A DNA stretch of 64,000 nucleotides from Pseudoscleropodium purum (lineage: Eukaryota; Streptophyta; Bryopsida; Hypnales; Brachytheciaceae): positions 18,972,001-19,036,000 of the forward strand of contig OZ017803.1 in assembly GCA_963969395.1 (NCBI GenBank), written 5' to 3'. How positions within the stretch are numbered: the first letter of the stretch is position 1; each line of letters opens with the position of its first letter. The notes below the pieces were generated by a model that saw nothing but the letters and a program-made list of their open reading frames with translations, was not told where the DNA came from and did not search any database. Positions 48,901 to 58,224 of the stretch are shown here, piece by piece. Made by a program: the position numbers and the translations under genes.

Positions 48901-49286
48901 CAGAACAGACAAAACACAAACGCTCAGACGCACAAACGACAAAAACTCAACCGCGCACGCTCAAGGTCGAGTTTCCAAAAGGGGGTGCAACAGTGAAAGC
49001 TCCTCCTTTTATAGTCCCTGGACCCTTTCCGGTTTGTCATCATGAATCCGGTTTACCATCATAATCCGGTTCATCATCATCATCCGGTCCTAGACCTAAT
49101 CCGTGTTGCATTCCGTTTCCGTCGTTACTTACTCCTGACCGGATTAGATCCAAGAAGCCCACTACTTCACGTTCCGTGCTAATTCTGAGTTTTCCTTCCC
49201 CACCTAATCGGATCCGGTTAGCTAATGACTAGTTTCCGTTCCTATTTGGGTGTATACTAAGAAAATCAAAATTCTAAGCTGCGACA
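45988..49286 (-). repeat. 3' LTR of the inner element (3299 bp)
   Basis: Direct repeat of 55199-58497. The minus-strand 3' terminus has two changes (TGTCGCATTACAGG on the plus strand instead of TGTCGCAGCACAGG). The other differences found are at 48208 and about 48389 (C here, T in the partner), both synonymous in the LTR ORF. It carries the LTR ORF (48823-47165), TATA boxes at 49013-49005 and 47019-47011, and a telobox at 47038-47030. Confidence 0.97.
47165..48823 (-). CDS. LTR-encoded protein of unknown function (3' LTR copy)
   Basis: Same 552-residue product as the copy at 56376-58034; the two predicted proteins appear identical because the nucleotide differences seen are silent. The ATG is at 48823; an upstream in-frame GTG is not needed. 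Located wholly inside the 3' LTR, so it has its own upstream TATA box (49013-49005) and could be transcribed independently of the genomic RNA. See the 5' LTR copy for domain description. Confidence 0.75.
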   Translation of the reverse strand: MPQLRRSRQASPSGGEVKLRKVIPVIPSTEPEKAELMDDLRSMGCVGFAEKPWGFREERMVKELLGKLSNQFDNTVRGAPVSWNEGMWRAVYGFRAGGLGMASRKDEFVRGKFKGAVNPKDGYAVEDCLDDRHRRLLQFLVPVLHPEKPTRVTITLGNTIFGALSGTRKVDWARIISDLVAQLVSRVGKKRATPVCPYLFHLYRENQVLTNIEEKAWKTQEVLLKYGESETDDEAESDSESDRESSEEEEELMPPIKRQKLTPPHKRGTPPGQDKPAPEEKPEAEKTNSGGDPDMQDPFNGLINVLCNIRADWEVKHRTLAAIGKLVGAAPDSNLAEQVAQCITNPEETRKQEAEIRRLQEEVDRLKATLFAYQEDVTAAREMAEETRKVAEQIKTVLGETGTAAAKAKLFDEKIHEEKKLSGSRMVRILADFAEQVETAMVEGRKAADRIEESSRKLTGATCDKGIHLSDISLPDLFPDATMAKDRKDWTPESKKSARTGTPGSRPDITIDLESPPGPNPEEGERVRNLSEVFEELVPEVGSPTIGSRVVG

Positions 49287-49289
49287 TTA

Positions 49290-49299
49290 CCCCTTCCTC
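49290..49299 (-). promoter_or_regulatory. Polypurine tract of the inner element
   Basis: Minus-strand GAGGAAGGGG, followed by TAA and the 3' LTR; only about 36 bp separate the pol stop codon from the LTR, so there is no room for an envelope-like or accessory gene in the usual position. Confidence 0.87.
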
Positions 49300-49322
49300 A
49301 TCTGTGAGCGTCCCCGCGAACA

Positions 49323-52300
49323 TCATTGACCTTCCGTCGAAGAAGTAGCCGCCGAATACTTTTTCACCCTTGATCCGTTCACACGAGTGTCAAGCCACTG
49401 GCCCTGCAAATTCGCAAGTTGCAAAGACCCATTTTGAAAAATTTGAATGACTCGGAAAGGTCCCATCCATCGGGTATGCAATTTTCCTGGAAACTCTTTG
49501 TGACGGTTGTCATAAACTAGCACAAGACCGCCTTCCTGGATTCCATGATCAACTGGAAGTTTCCGGTCATAATCTTTCTTGCGTTTGAATTGCACTTCCA
49601 TGGTTCTCTCAAGAGCTGCAATCCGGGTTTCTTCCAGTTCTTCAATCGCGAGGAGTCGCGGAAGTATATCCATTCTGGTCTCCGCATTCCGGGCTGCCAT
49701 GACACGGAAAGTCTCCACTTCTAACTCCACCCCATGAACTGTGTTTTGACCAAAGACCAAAAAGTAGGGCGTTTTTCCGGTTGTGCTCTTCTCCGCCGTA
49801 TTGTACGCATGCACGGCCGAAGGTAGTTTCCGGTCCCAATCCGTTTTGTGAGCGGAAACCATCTTGTTCAAGATCTTCCCAATAATTCCGTTCGCCCGCT
49901 CGGTTAATCCATTCGCCTTTGGATTATAAGGAGTCGTCTTCCGGTGCTTGATAAGATATTTGGTAGTTAGGTCGGAGATGACGTCATTGAGGAAATGGGT
50001 TCCTCTATCACTGACCAACTCCAGTGGGTGGCCAAATCGCATGAGGATTTCTTCAAACAAAAAGGACGCGGAAGTCGCGGCATCGTTTTTCCGGGTTGCT
50101 CTGGCCTCCACCCACTTGGTCGCGTAATCTGTGGCTAGGATTATGTACCTCTTCTTCCTAGCACTGACCGGAAAAATGGGTCCAATAAAGTCGATCCCCC
50201 ATTTCTCAAACGGTGCTAAGGGAATTATGGGAGTGAGCGGCCAATGGTTCCGGAAAGATGGTGCTCCTGTCCGCTGACACTGATCGCAACTCCGAACAAA
50301 ATTCCTCACATCCCTGTGTATGTACGGCCACCAGTATCCGGCGGATCGGATCCGGTTCACCGTAGTAACAAAGGCAAAATGTCCTCCGGAACTCCCGCAA
50401 TGGAGTGCCCGGATGACTTTCTTCCGGTCCGAAGGTTCCAAACATCGCCTAAGGACGTCGTCTGCCCCTAACTTGAAAAGGACTCCCCTAATCATGGTAT
50501 AAGGAGCCGCTTTTCTCTGAAAGATTTCTTTCTCCTCTAGACTCATCTGTTCCGGATATTTGGAATTCACTAAATAGCTAATGATATCCCGGAACTCCGA
50601 AACAGACTCGTTGCTTAGGTGAAAAACTTCTATCAAGGGAAAATCCGGTTTCTCCATTTCAACCGGAATCTCCAGAGAATCCGGAAACTCATCCGGAAAC
50701 TCAGCGGAAATATCCGCCACGGATTCCTGTCCTCTTTGTCTCGAGAGGTAATCCGCGTTCGAGTTTGCTTTTCCGGGTTTCACTACGACCTCGTAATTAA
50801 ACTCTTGTAAAAGCAAAATCCATCTAGCAATCCGACCTGACAAATCCGGTTTGTTCACGAGGTATTTCAAGGAATCATGATCTGTGTGAAAAATTACCTT
50901 GTACCCTAGCAAATAATGTCGGAACTTCTTACAAGAATACACGACCGCCAGAGCTTCTCGTTCTGTGGTGGTGTAATTTCGTTCCGCCAAACTCATTTGC
51001 CTGCTCGCATAGTAAATCGGATTCTCACGCTTCTCCGTGTCGAATTGCCAAAGAATGGATCCTAGACACCAACCGGATGCGTCGATGGTGACATGGAACT
51101 CTTTTGTCCAATCCGGAACGGAAAGGATCGGAGCTCTAGCAAGCTGAGTCTTCAGATCATCGAAGGCCTGCTGTCGCTTTCCGGTCCACACAAATTCCGT
51201 ATCCTGTTTGAGTAGTTCCGTGAGAGGGATGGCCCTCTTGGCGTATCCGTCAATGAATCGACGGTAGTAGCCCACACACCCTAGAAACCCACGGATCTCC
51301 CTTACGCTCGTCGGAGGCAGCAAGGATAGAACCGCCCTCACCTTCTCCAAGTCCGCTTGTAATCCGGCTTGGCTCACCACGTGCCCCAGTAAAATTCCGG
51401 AACTCATTCCGAAAAAACACTTTCCGGGGTGTAATCTCAGATTGGTTTCTCGGCACCTTTGAAACGTCTTCCGCAAACATTCGAGATGAAGTTTCCGGTC
51501 GCTAAAAACTGCAAAGTCATCAATGAAGACCTCAATGAAATGGCGGAGAAAATCCTTGAAAATGTCCATCATCAGCCGTTGGAAAGTTCCGGGTGCGTTG
51601 CACAGGCCAAACGGCATCCGGGTAAATGCGAAAGTTCCCCATTCTGTCGTGAACGTGGTCTTCAGCTGATCCCTCCGTCGGATGAACACTTGGTTGTAAC
51701 CTGAAAATCCGTCCAAAAAGCTGTAACATTCGTGTCCGGCCACGTGGTCCAAAATGATGTCAGTAAATGGAAGGGGAAAGTAATCCTTCTTTGTGGCTGT
51801 GTTCAATTTCCGGAAATCTTGACACACCCGGATCTTAACTTTCCCATCCGTTCCCAACTTCTTGGGAACCACCACAATAGGGGAAACCCACTCGGAATTG
51901 TTCACCGGATAGATGAATCCAGTTTCCAATAACCGGTCGATTTCTTCCTTGACCATTAACGAGTACTTCGGGTTGAGTCGGTACTGTCGCTGACGGACCG
52001 GAATAGATCCTTCCGTCAAGTCAATGTGATGCTCTCCTAAGTGAGGGGGGATTCCCTTCAGATCAGACGGCTCCCATGCAAAAATATCGAGGTACTCCTG
52101 GAGAAGTTGAACGTAACCGGATTTATCCGTGCTTTGCATGAGCTTGCTCAAGTAAAAGCACTTGCCTGGTTCAACCTCCTCTTGTTCATAATCGATGGGC
52201 GAGACGATCGGTTTGATCTTCTCTTCGTGAACCTCTTCCGGAACGGAAACTAAATTTCCCCATTCTGGTCTCATCGTTTCCTCACTTACACCCGCGAGAA

Positions 52301-53441
52301 GGTTTCCATCCTGGATCTGTCGAGTGATCCACTCGGCTGTGAGCGGAACGCTTGACTCTCCTAAGGATCGATCTTCCACCATGGTACTACTAGGCTTTTC
52401 CGGATCATGCTCCAACACAGCATTAGAGAACCCAAAACTTTTCTCAGTTTTGTGTTCGAATGGATCCACATAATAGCTTGGAATCGACTCTTCCGAATCC
52501 GTCCAATCCGATGTGTAACCATCCGAGTCGCTGGTTTCTCCTAAATGCTTTTCCGTGGACCAAGGTATCCGGATGGAAGGTTTCCCGACCACCAGTTCCT
52601 TGTTTCCCCAATCCACCAGTACTTGGGCAGAGTATAACCAAGGTCTACCCAGTAACATAGGAAAAGGTCTTCCTTTGTGCACACGGATGATGACATAGTT
52701 CAGCAGATAATCCGTTCCTCCAATCCGGGTTGGAACTTGCGAAAGTTTGCCAACCGGATGTACTCGGGATTGATCCGCCATACGAAGGACTTGATCCGTC
52801 GCTTCGATCGTGGTGAATCCTAACTCAAATGCCGTGTCTTCCAACATCAAGTTGACTCCAGATCCGCCATCGATGGGAACCTTTGGAATCAGGCATCCTT
52901 CTATCTCCACACCGATCTCTGGAGCCCCGGAATCTTCCGGTTGGGAGAAGTTAACTGCCACCGCTGGGAGTTTCACCTTCTTCTTCCGTTTCCGTGTCCA
53001 GCTATCTCGGATCAGCTTCTGGTACATCACGTTGTCGTGCAGGAGCTGTCCAATCGTAACATTCGCCCGTTGATCTCGGATGTCCTGGATGATGTCATAC
53101 TCATGCGTACGGATATCCGGATTGATAACCACTGGGGTGTTACTGAAACGAACCTGCTTCTTACTCGTCACCACATCCGGTCCAGAGATTTCCGTCCGAA
53201 TCTCTGCACTGATGTCGATCGGAATCCGGTTCCGGTCCACCCCTTCCTCAAAGTGAACTTCCTCCGGTTCTGGACTCCGTCTCTGAAAAACAGGATCAGA
53301 ATCACTACTCGATTTCTGCCTCCTCCTCTGCTTTTTCTTCTTTCCCCTTACAGCTCGTTCGGGTTGATTCCTGGTGGAACTGCGGGTCGATACCCGGTTT
53401 ACCAAGCTCTCCGTCTCCGCCGGCAGTTCCACCTCGCATCG
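49323..53441 (-). CDS. pol: Pol polyprotein (protease, reverse transcriptase, RNase H, integrase), inner element
   Basis: Open from just after the gag stop (TGA 53444-53442) to 49323 in the same frame as gag, about 1372 codons. No in-frame ATG occurs for the first 130 or so codons, so it is probably made by readthrough of the UGA as Gag-Pol. Approximate positions, counted from 53432: basic N-terminal linker 28-42, aspartic protease IDGGSG near 187-192, reverse transcriptase 500-680 with catalytic FIDD at 636-639, RNase H with HVTIDASG near 780 and YTTTEREALA near 820, integrase zinc finger (HCGSSGGH..CDQC) near 1010-1052, core Asp in WGIDFIGP near 1080, SDRGTHF near 1142, and Glu in NGLTERANG near 1176. 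The C terminus has RWMGPFRV (GPF/Y module) and no chromodomain. All catalytic residues are present. It copies and integrates the element. Confidence 0.95.
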   Translation of the reverse strand, partial: RCEVELPAETESLVNRVSTRSSTRNQPERAVRGKKKKQRRRQKSSSDSDPVFQRRSPEPEEVHFEEGVDRNRIPIDISAEIRTEISGPDVVTSKKQVRFSNTPVVINPDIRTHEYDIIQDIRDQRANVTIGQLLHDNVMYQKLIRDSWTRKRKKKVKLPAVAVNFSQPEDSGAPEIGVEIEGCLIPKVPIDGGSGVNLMLEDTAFELGFTTIEATDQVLRMADQSRVHPVGKLSQVPTRIGGTDYLLNYVIIRVHKGRPFPMLLGRPWLYSAQVLVDWGNKELVVGKPSIRIPWSTEKHLGETSDSDGYTSDWTDSEESIPSYYVDPFEHKTEKSFGFSNAVLEHDPEKPSSTMVEDRSLGESSVPLTAEWITRQIQDGNLLAGVSEETMRPEWGNLVSVPEEVHEEKIKPIVSPIDYEQEEVEPGKCFYLSKLMQSTDKSGYVQLLQEYLDIFAWEPSDLKGIPPHLGEHHIDLTEGSIPVRQRQYRLNPKYSLMVKEEIDRLLETGFIYPVNNSEWVSPIVVVPKKLGTDGKVKIRVCQDFRKLNTATKKDYFPLPFTDIILDHVAGHECYSFLDGFSGYNQVFIRRRDQLKTTFTTEWGTFAFTRMPFGLCNAPGTFQRLMMDIFKDFLRHFIEVFIDDFAVFSDRKLHLECLRKTFQRCRETNLRLHPGKCFFGMSSGILLGHVVSQAGLQADLEKVRAVLSLLPPTSVREIRGFLGCVGYYRRFIDGYAKRAIPLTELLKQDTEFVWTGKRQQAFDDLKTQLARAPILSVPDWTKEFHVTIDASGWCLGSILWQFDTEKRENPIYYASRQMSLAERNYTTTEREALAVVYSCKKFRHYLLGYKVIFHTDHDSLKYLVNKPDLSGRIARWILLLQEFNYEVVVKPGKANSNADYLSRQRGQESVADISAEFPDEFPDSLEIPVEMEKPDFPLIEVFHLSNESVSEFRDIISYLVNSKYPEQMSLEEKEIFQRKAAPYTMIRGVLFKLGADDVLRRCLEPSDRKKVIRALHCGSSGGHFAFVTTVNRIRSAGYWWPYIHRDVRNFVRSCDQCQRTGAPSFRNHWPLTPIIPLAPFEKWGIDFIGPIFPVSARKKRYIILATDYATKWVEARATRKNDAATSASFLFEEILMRFGHPLELVSDRGTHFLNDVISDLTTKYLIKHRKTTPYNPKANGLTERANGIIGKILNKMVSAHKTDWDRKLPSAVHAYNTAEKSTTGKTPYFLVFGQNTVHGVELEVETFRVMAARNAETRMDILPRLLAIEELEETRIAALERTMEVQFKRKKDYDRKLPVDHGIQEGGLVLVYDNRHKEFPGKLHTRWMGPFRVIQIFQNGSLQLANLQGQWLDTRVNGSRVKKYSAATSSTEGQ

Positions 53442-53444
53442 TCA
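53442..53444 (-). other. In-frame UGA between gag and pol (candidate readthrough codon)
   Basis: Context on the minus strand is AAG TGA CGA TGC GAG; pol continues in frame 0. The same codon and context are in the outer copy (59197-59195). A C directly after UGA favours readthrough in plants, and UGA-CGG/UGA-CUA are known leaky contexts; UGA-CGA is close but not identical. Function inferred, not shown. Confidence 0.6.
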
Positions 53445-55052
53445 CTTGTCCGGATTCTCCGTTCCGGCTGAGTGGCCATAGTTGAGCGCGGTCTGCTCCC
53501 TTGGAAGAATTTGAACTTGTTTGTAAACCGGTCTTGGCTGTATGGGCTTCGAACACTGCTCCTCCTGATGCCCATACTCTTGGCAATTCTGGCACGGAAG
53601 AGTTCGAGGAGCACCCTGCCCTGGTCCCCTGTTAGGACACGAGTTGGCATAATGTCCCGGTTCTCCACAGCCATAACAAATCACCACTTGTCTATCCGGG
53701 TAACCAAGGGCTCGCACGGGCTGCTGCATTACCAACCCCTGACTCGGTCCCGGTAAAAAGTTCCGGTTCAACATGTTGGACCGGGAAGGAATCGTGATCC
53801 CTTTTCCTCTACCATAGGTCGGCTGCACTTGGTAGATCTCCTCCTCTTCCTCGTTTGCTACGGTGTAGTAGATCTCTTCTTCCGGATACACATAGTGAAC
53901 TTGCTTCTGGGCAGCTCGCTGGCATTCACTTGGATAGTGACCCGGTTCTCCACATCTTCCGCACCAGACATTGGATCGAGAAGTCGGAACGATCCGTCTC
54001 GGTTTCCGGTTCTCAGCCATGTTGACCTTGATAGCCTCCAAAGACTCTTGGATGCTCTTCATCATCTTCTTGGAATCCGTATCTTCCATCTTCACTTTCA
54101 CAACCCGTTTCTCTCTCTGACCTTTCGACTTGTGCGAACGTCGGGGAGGTGAAACACTCTGTTCTTCATCCGAGCTCGATGAATCCGGATCGGAAACTTC
54201 CGTTCCGGAACTCTCGGAACTGCTGTCCGAATCGGAAACCTTCTTACGATGCTTCAACTTCCGGTCGCCTTTCTTGTTCTTCCCCTTTTCTTGCTTCTCG
54301 CTCCTTCTCAAGGACTTCCGGAGTGACTGAGCGGAATTCTCGTAATTAGCCGCAGCATCCATGGCGTCTCTAAGTGTCCTAGGCCGCGTCTGACGAATCA
54401 GAAATCCCATCGACTCGGGTAATCCGGCAACATACCACTCCACCTGTAGACTAGGAGCGATCTCCGTGGTCAGCTTCTGGATCAGCGCCTTCACCCTCTG
54501 GCCATACTTCCGCACGGATTCGGATGATTTCATCGTTAGTGTACTGAGCCGTCCCAAGGCTCTGGCTTCTCCTCCTACCTCCCGGAAAGCTTGCAGGAAA
54601 TCCGTTCTCAACTGATCCCAGTTATTCCGGATCGGATCGGAAATATCCTGATACCATTTAAGAGCTTCTCCCTTGAGCAATCCTTGGAAAATTCTTCGCT
54701 GGGCCGCCTCATTTTCCTGGTTGGCGAGTGCAGTAGATTCAAACTCGCACAGCCAGTCATCCGCATCTTGGCTTCCATCACCCTTAAAACGCTTGTATCT
54801 CAATCGAGTCATGACGTCTTCGTCCTCGAGGAACGGATCTTCTCTGTCCGGTTCCGGGTCTAGATCGGAAACTGAAGGCGTATGACCAGATCTCGGATTC
54901 TCGCTTTCTCCTGCGGATGCAGACACGAAAATCGGACGGTTAACCGGATCTTGCAGATCCGGTTCACTCTGATCCGGTTCAGGCGATTCTTCCGATCGTT
55001 CTCTTCTTCTCAATCGCTCGGACGTTCTCGTATTCCTTATTCCGCTTCTCAT
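53442..55052 (-). CDS. gag: Gag polyprotein, inner element
   Basis: 536 aa from a true ATG. Gag forms the cytoplasmic virus-like particle that packages element RNA. The N terminus is arginine/glutamate-rich. Residues about 85-245 form the retrotransposon gag (capsid) domain (RLRYKRFKGDG, DDWLCEFES, WYQDISDPI). A basic/serine-rich linker follows, then three CCHC zinc knuckles: CGRCGEPGHYPSEC, CYGCGEPGHYANSC and CQNCQEYGHQEEQC. The stop is TGA, and pol follows in the same frame with no spacer beyond three codons. Compared with the outer copy it has five extra residues (ALIQK) in the capsid domain. Confidence 0.95.
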   Translation of the reverse strand: MRSGIRNTRTSERLRRRERSEESPEPDQSEPDLQDPVNRPIFVSASAGESENPRSGHTPSVSDLDPEPDREDPFLEDEDVMTRLRYKRFKGDGSQDADDWLCEFESTALANQENEAAQRRIFQGLLKGEALKWYQDISDPIRNNWDQLRTDFLQAFREVGGEARALGRLSTLTMKSSESVRKYGQRVKALIQKLTTEIAPSLQVEWYVAGLPESMGFLIRQTRPRTLRDAMDAAANYENSAQSLRKSLRRSEKQEKGKNKKGDRKLKHRKKVSDSDSSSESSGTEVSDPDSSSSDEEQSVSPPRRSHKSKGQREKRVVKVKMEDTDSKKMMKSIQESLEAIKVNMAENRKPRRIVPTSRSNVWCGRCGEPGHYPSECQRAAQKQVHYVYPEEEIYYTVANEEEEEIYQVQPTYGRGKGITIPSRSNMLNRNFLPGPSQGLVMQQPVRALGYPDRQVVICYGCGEPGHYANSCPNRGPGQGAPRTLPCQNCQEYGHQEEQCSKPIQPRPVYKQVQILPREQTALNYGHSAGTENPDK

Positions 55053-55168
55053 GAGTTAGTTTCCAGATTCAGCCGGAAAACAAAACCCAATCCGAGAAAT
55101 GAAAACACAGAAAAGACGAACTACTGACTCAGCTTCTTCTGTACCGCAATAAAGCCGATAGCTTTAGA

Positions 55169-55187
55169 ATCCCCGGCAGCGGCGCCA
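55169..55187 (-). promoter_or_regulatory. Primer-binding site (tRNA-Asp), inner element
   Basis: Minus-strand TGGCGCCGCTGCCGGGGAT, 11 nt inside the 5' LTR end. It is complementary to the 3' end of plant tRNA-Asp(GUC) (..ATCCCCGGCAACGGCGCCA) with a single mismatch, from my memory of that tRNA. It primes minus-strand cDNA synthesis. Confidence 0.85.
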
Positions 55188-56221
55188 GATTTTTGTCATG
55201 TCGCAGCACAGGGCAGGTCAATTCCCCATTATACTCACAAAAATCGCTCTAGAGTATAACTAAGTGACTCTAAAGATCGAACCCACGAGATCCTGTGAAG
55301 TATCTAGCTCTATTAAGCAGTTAAGCTCAGTCAGTATGCCAATCTTACTTTCCGGTCCTAGATCTAGAACCAGAAATACCACCACACCGGATAACTATAG
55401 ACCGGATTTCTCCGTGCTTCCGGTCCTACTAACTATCCGGTTCGTACAAATACCGAAATCCCAGGATCTCACAACTTCCGATCCTGGAAATCTGTCCTGA
55501 CCAATCCGGTCGGGATGGTCATCCTGTACCCGTAATCCTATCCGGTTTGGTTTTGCCTCTGTTTCACCATCAGAGGGGTCGCCGCTTAATTTTGAGAGTG
55601 GTAGGCCCACCACTCCTTCCGTGACTTATAGTGGCTGAAGACCCACTGTCCTACCTTCTAAACTCCTAAGCTAATCCGGATCCGGTTTGGTCCTTCACAA
55701 CAACCCAGATAGCAATCCGGGTCGTAGGTCACACAAAGACCCCACACTCGACCCTCTCGTACTACAACGACCTTGATGCTACTTCCGATCCGTGCGAAGA
55801 CAGGTGGTTACAAGTGCACCCGTCCGTTCCAACATCAACTAAAGTTCTTCCGTTACCCCTACGGGTGGTGAGACCTCACAGGAGATCGGACACTCGACCG
55901 GATTTCCCACCCGGGAGTTCTAGCGCAGCTAAGGAATCCCTCCCTACCCGCCTAGCCTAACAACGGCTTTCTCACCCGGAATCTCAAACTCTAGATGTGC
56001 TGAGGAACTAAGTTCACTCCCAACTCTTCGGTACCTACTCACATGCACCTTGGATCGGAAAATAAACACCAAGGGGAGAAATCACTTACAAACTAACTCG
56101 TACTATCCTAACTCCACATCATACAATCCTGTCGCGCTGGAGAGAGATACACAACGAAGAGAATGGAAAGGTACAAGAAGTTTGCAAAATGAACAACTCC
56201 CAATTCCCTTCGCAGGAACCG

Positions 56222-56230
56222 ATTTATATA
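56222..56230 (-). promoter_or_regulatory. Second LTR TATA box (downstream of the LTR ORF)
   Basis: Minus-strand TATATAAAT with the telobox TTAGGGTTT at 56249-56241 just upstream. The pair is conserved in all four LTRs (47019-47011, 41855-41847 and 61967-61959). Position 146 nt after the LTR ORF stop makes it a candidate promoter for the gag-pol genomic RNA. Confidence 0.55.
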
Positions 56231-56375
56231 CAAAGGGTCAAAACCCTAAAAGCACAAAAAGGAGCGGAAAACCCGTGGGGGTCCGCCGCCACCTAAATCT
56301 AACTTCCGGTCTAACCTAATACTATTGAGCCGGATCCGGATCCGCTCCTACTCCTAACTGAAATTAAAATCCTAT

Positions 56376-58034
56376 CTACCCTACAACTCTAGATCCTATC
56401 GTCGGGCTTCCGACCTCCGGGACTAGCTCCTCGAAGACTTCGCTCAAGTTCCGGACCCGTTCCCCCTCCTCAGGATTCGGTCCGGGTGGAGACTCCAAGT
56501 CGATGGTAATATCCGGTCTCGAGCCCGGAGTCCCAGTCCGTGCAGACTTCTTGGACTCAGGAGTCCAATCCTTCCTGTCCTTTGCCATAGTTGCATCCGG
56601 AAAGAGGTCCGGTAGAGAGATGTCCGAAAGGTGAATACCTTTGTCGCACGTCGCTCCCGTCAGCTTCCGGCTGCTCTCCTCGATCCGGTCCGCAGCCTTC
56701 CGCCCCTCCACCATTGCCGTCTCCACCTGCTCGGCGAAGTCCGCGAGAATCCGGACCATCCGGGAACCGGATAGTTTCTTCTCTTCGTGGATCTTCTCGT
56801 CGAAGAGCTTCGCCTTGGCCGCTGCCGTTCCGGTCTCTCCCAGGACCGTCTTGATCTGCTCGGCCACCTTCCGAGTCTCCTCCGCCATCTCCCGAGCAGC
56901 CGTCACGTCTTCCTGATAGGCGAAAAGTGTTGCCTTCAGTCTATCTACCTCCTCCTGCAACCGGCGGATCTCGGCTTCCTGCTTCCGGGTCTCTTCCGGA
57001 TTCGTGATGCATTGCGCCACTTGTTCCGCCAAGTTGCTGTCCGGTGCAGCACCCACCAACTTGCCGATTGCCGCAAGCGTCCTGTGCTTCACCTCCCAAT
57101 CCGCCCTGATGTTGCAGAGGACGTTGATCAGACCGTTGAACGGATCTTGCATATCCGGATCTCCCCCGGAATTGGTCTTCTCGGCTTCCGGTTTCTCCTC
57201 CGGGGCCGGTTTGTCTTGACCGGGAGGCGTCCCGCGCTTGTGTGGAGGCGTCAGCTTCTGTCGCTTGATCGGCGGCATCAACTCCTCCTCTTCCTCGCTG
57301 GACTCCCGGTCTGACTCGGAATCGGATTCCGCTTCGTCATCCGTCTCCGACTCCCCATACTTCAGCAGCACTTCCTGCGTCTTCCACGCCTTCTCCTCTA
57401 TGTTGGTGAGGACTTGGTTCTCTCGATAGAGGTGGAAGAGGTAAGGGCACACTGGAGTGGCCCTTTTCTTCCCAACCCTACTAACAAGCTGGGCCACGAG
57501 ATCGGAAATGATCCGTGCCCAGTCCACTTTCCGGGTACCACTGAGGGCACCGAAAATGGTGTTGCCCAGGGTGATCGTCACCCTGGTCGGCTTTTCTGGG
57601 TGAAGAACCGGAACCAGGAATTGCAGGAGCCGACGGTGTCGGTCGTCCAAGCAATCCTCGACCGCGTATCCGTCCTTCGGGTTGACGGCTCCCTTGAACT
57701 TCCCTCGGACAAACTCATCCTTCCGGCTCGCCATTCCCAAACCTCCTGCCCGGAAACCGTAAACCGCTCTCCACATCCCCTCGTTCCAGCTGACGGGAGC
57801 TCCCCTCACGGTGTTGTCAAACTGGTTGGACAGCTTTCCGAGGAGCTCCTTGACCATTCTCTCCTCCCTAAAACCCCAAGGTTTCTCGGCAAACCCTACG
57901 CAACCCATGGATCTGAGATCATCCATGAGTTCAGCCTTTTCCGGCTCTGTGGAGGGAATAACCGGAATGACTTTCCGGAGCTTCACCTCGCCTCCAGAGG
58001 GACTCGCTTGCCTCGACCTACGTAGCTGAGGCAT
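56376..58034 (-). CDS. LTR-encoded protein of unknown function (5' LTR copy)
   Basis: 552 aa from the first ATG (58034); I do not recognise the family. Residues about 1-225 look globular (WNEGMWRAVYGF, DDRHRRLLQFLVPVL, CPYLFHLYRENQ) and recall domains of plant mobile-element accessory proteins, but this is only an impression. Residues about 228-252 are acidic and serine-rich (ESDSESDRESSEEEEE). A basic NLS-like patch PPIKRQKLTPPHKR follows. Residues about 345-400 form a heptad-like coiled coil (RKQEAEIRRLQEEVDRLKA), and the tail is Pro/Glu-rich. This suggests a nuclear, oligomeric protein. It lies entirely within the LTR, downstream of a TATA box by about 180 bp. The short LTRs of the outer element lack it. 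It could be an accessory or anti-silencing factor; that is speculation. Confidence 0.78.
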   Translation of the reverse strand: MPQLRRSRQASPSGGEVKLRKVIPVIPSTEPEKAELMDDLRSMGCVGFAEKPWGFREERMVKELLGKLSNQFDNTVRGAPVSWNEGMWRAVYGFRAGGLGMASRKDEFVRGKFKGAVNPKDGYAVEDCLDDRHRRLLQFLVPVLHPEKPTRVTITLGNTIFGALSGTRKVDWARIISDLVAQLVSRVGKKRATPVCPYLFHLYRENQVLTNIEEKAWKTQEVLLKYGESETDDEAESDSESDRESSEEEEELMPPIKRQKLTPPHKRGTPPGQDKPAPEEKPEAEKTNSGGDPDMQDPFNGLINVLCNIRADWEVKHRTLAAIGKLVGAAPDSNLAEQVAQCITNPEETRKQEAEIRRLQEEVDRLKATLFAYQEDVTAAREMAEETRKVAEQIKTVLGETGTAAAKAKLFDEKIHEEKKLSGSRMVRILADFAEQVETAMVEGRKAADRIEESSRKLTGATCDKGIHLSDISLPDLFPDATMAKDRKDWTPESKKSARTGTPGSRPDITIDLESPPGPNPEEGERVRNLSEVFEELVPEVGSPTIGSRVVG

Positions 58035-58215
58035 TCCCACTCACATCTACCTCACTCTCTCCTAGCCGCACGTCCCGTTCCTCACTTCCTCTCTCCGATC
58101 TCAACCGGAAGCAGAACAGACAAAACACAAACGCTCAGACGCACAAACGACAAAAACTCAACCGCGCACGCTCAAGGTCGAGTTTCCAAAAGGGGGTGCA
58201 ACAGTGAAAGCTCCT

Positions 58216-58224
58216 CCTTTTATA
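58216..58224 (-). promoter_or_regulatory. First LTR TATA box (upstream of the LTR ORF)
   Basis: Minus-strand TATAAAAGG, about 280 bp from the LTR start and 182 bp before the ORF start codon. Equivalent in the 3' LTR at 49013-49005; in the short LTRs it is TATATAAGG (42231-42223 and 62343-62335). Confidence 0.7.

Noticed and set aside
55255..55330. tRNA-like 'gttcgatc' motif on the minus strand inside each LTR
   Set aside because: The T-loop-like motif lacks a matching 5-bp stem, an acceptor stem and a cloverleaf; treated as coincidence.
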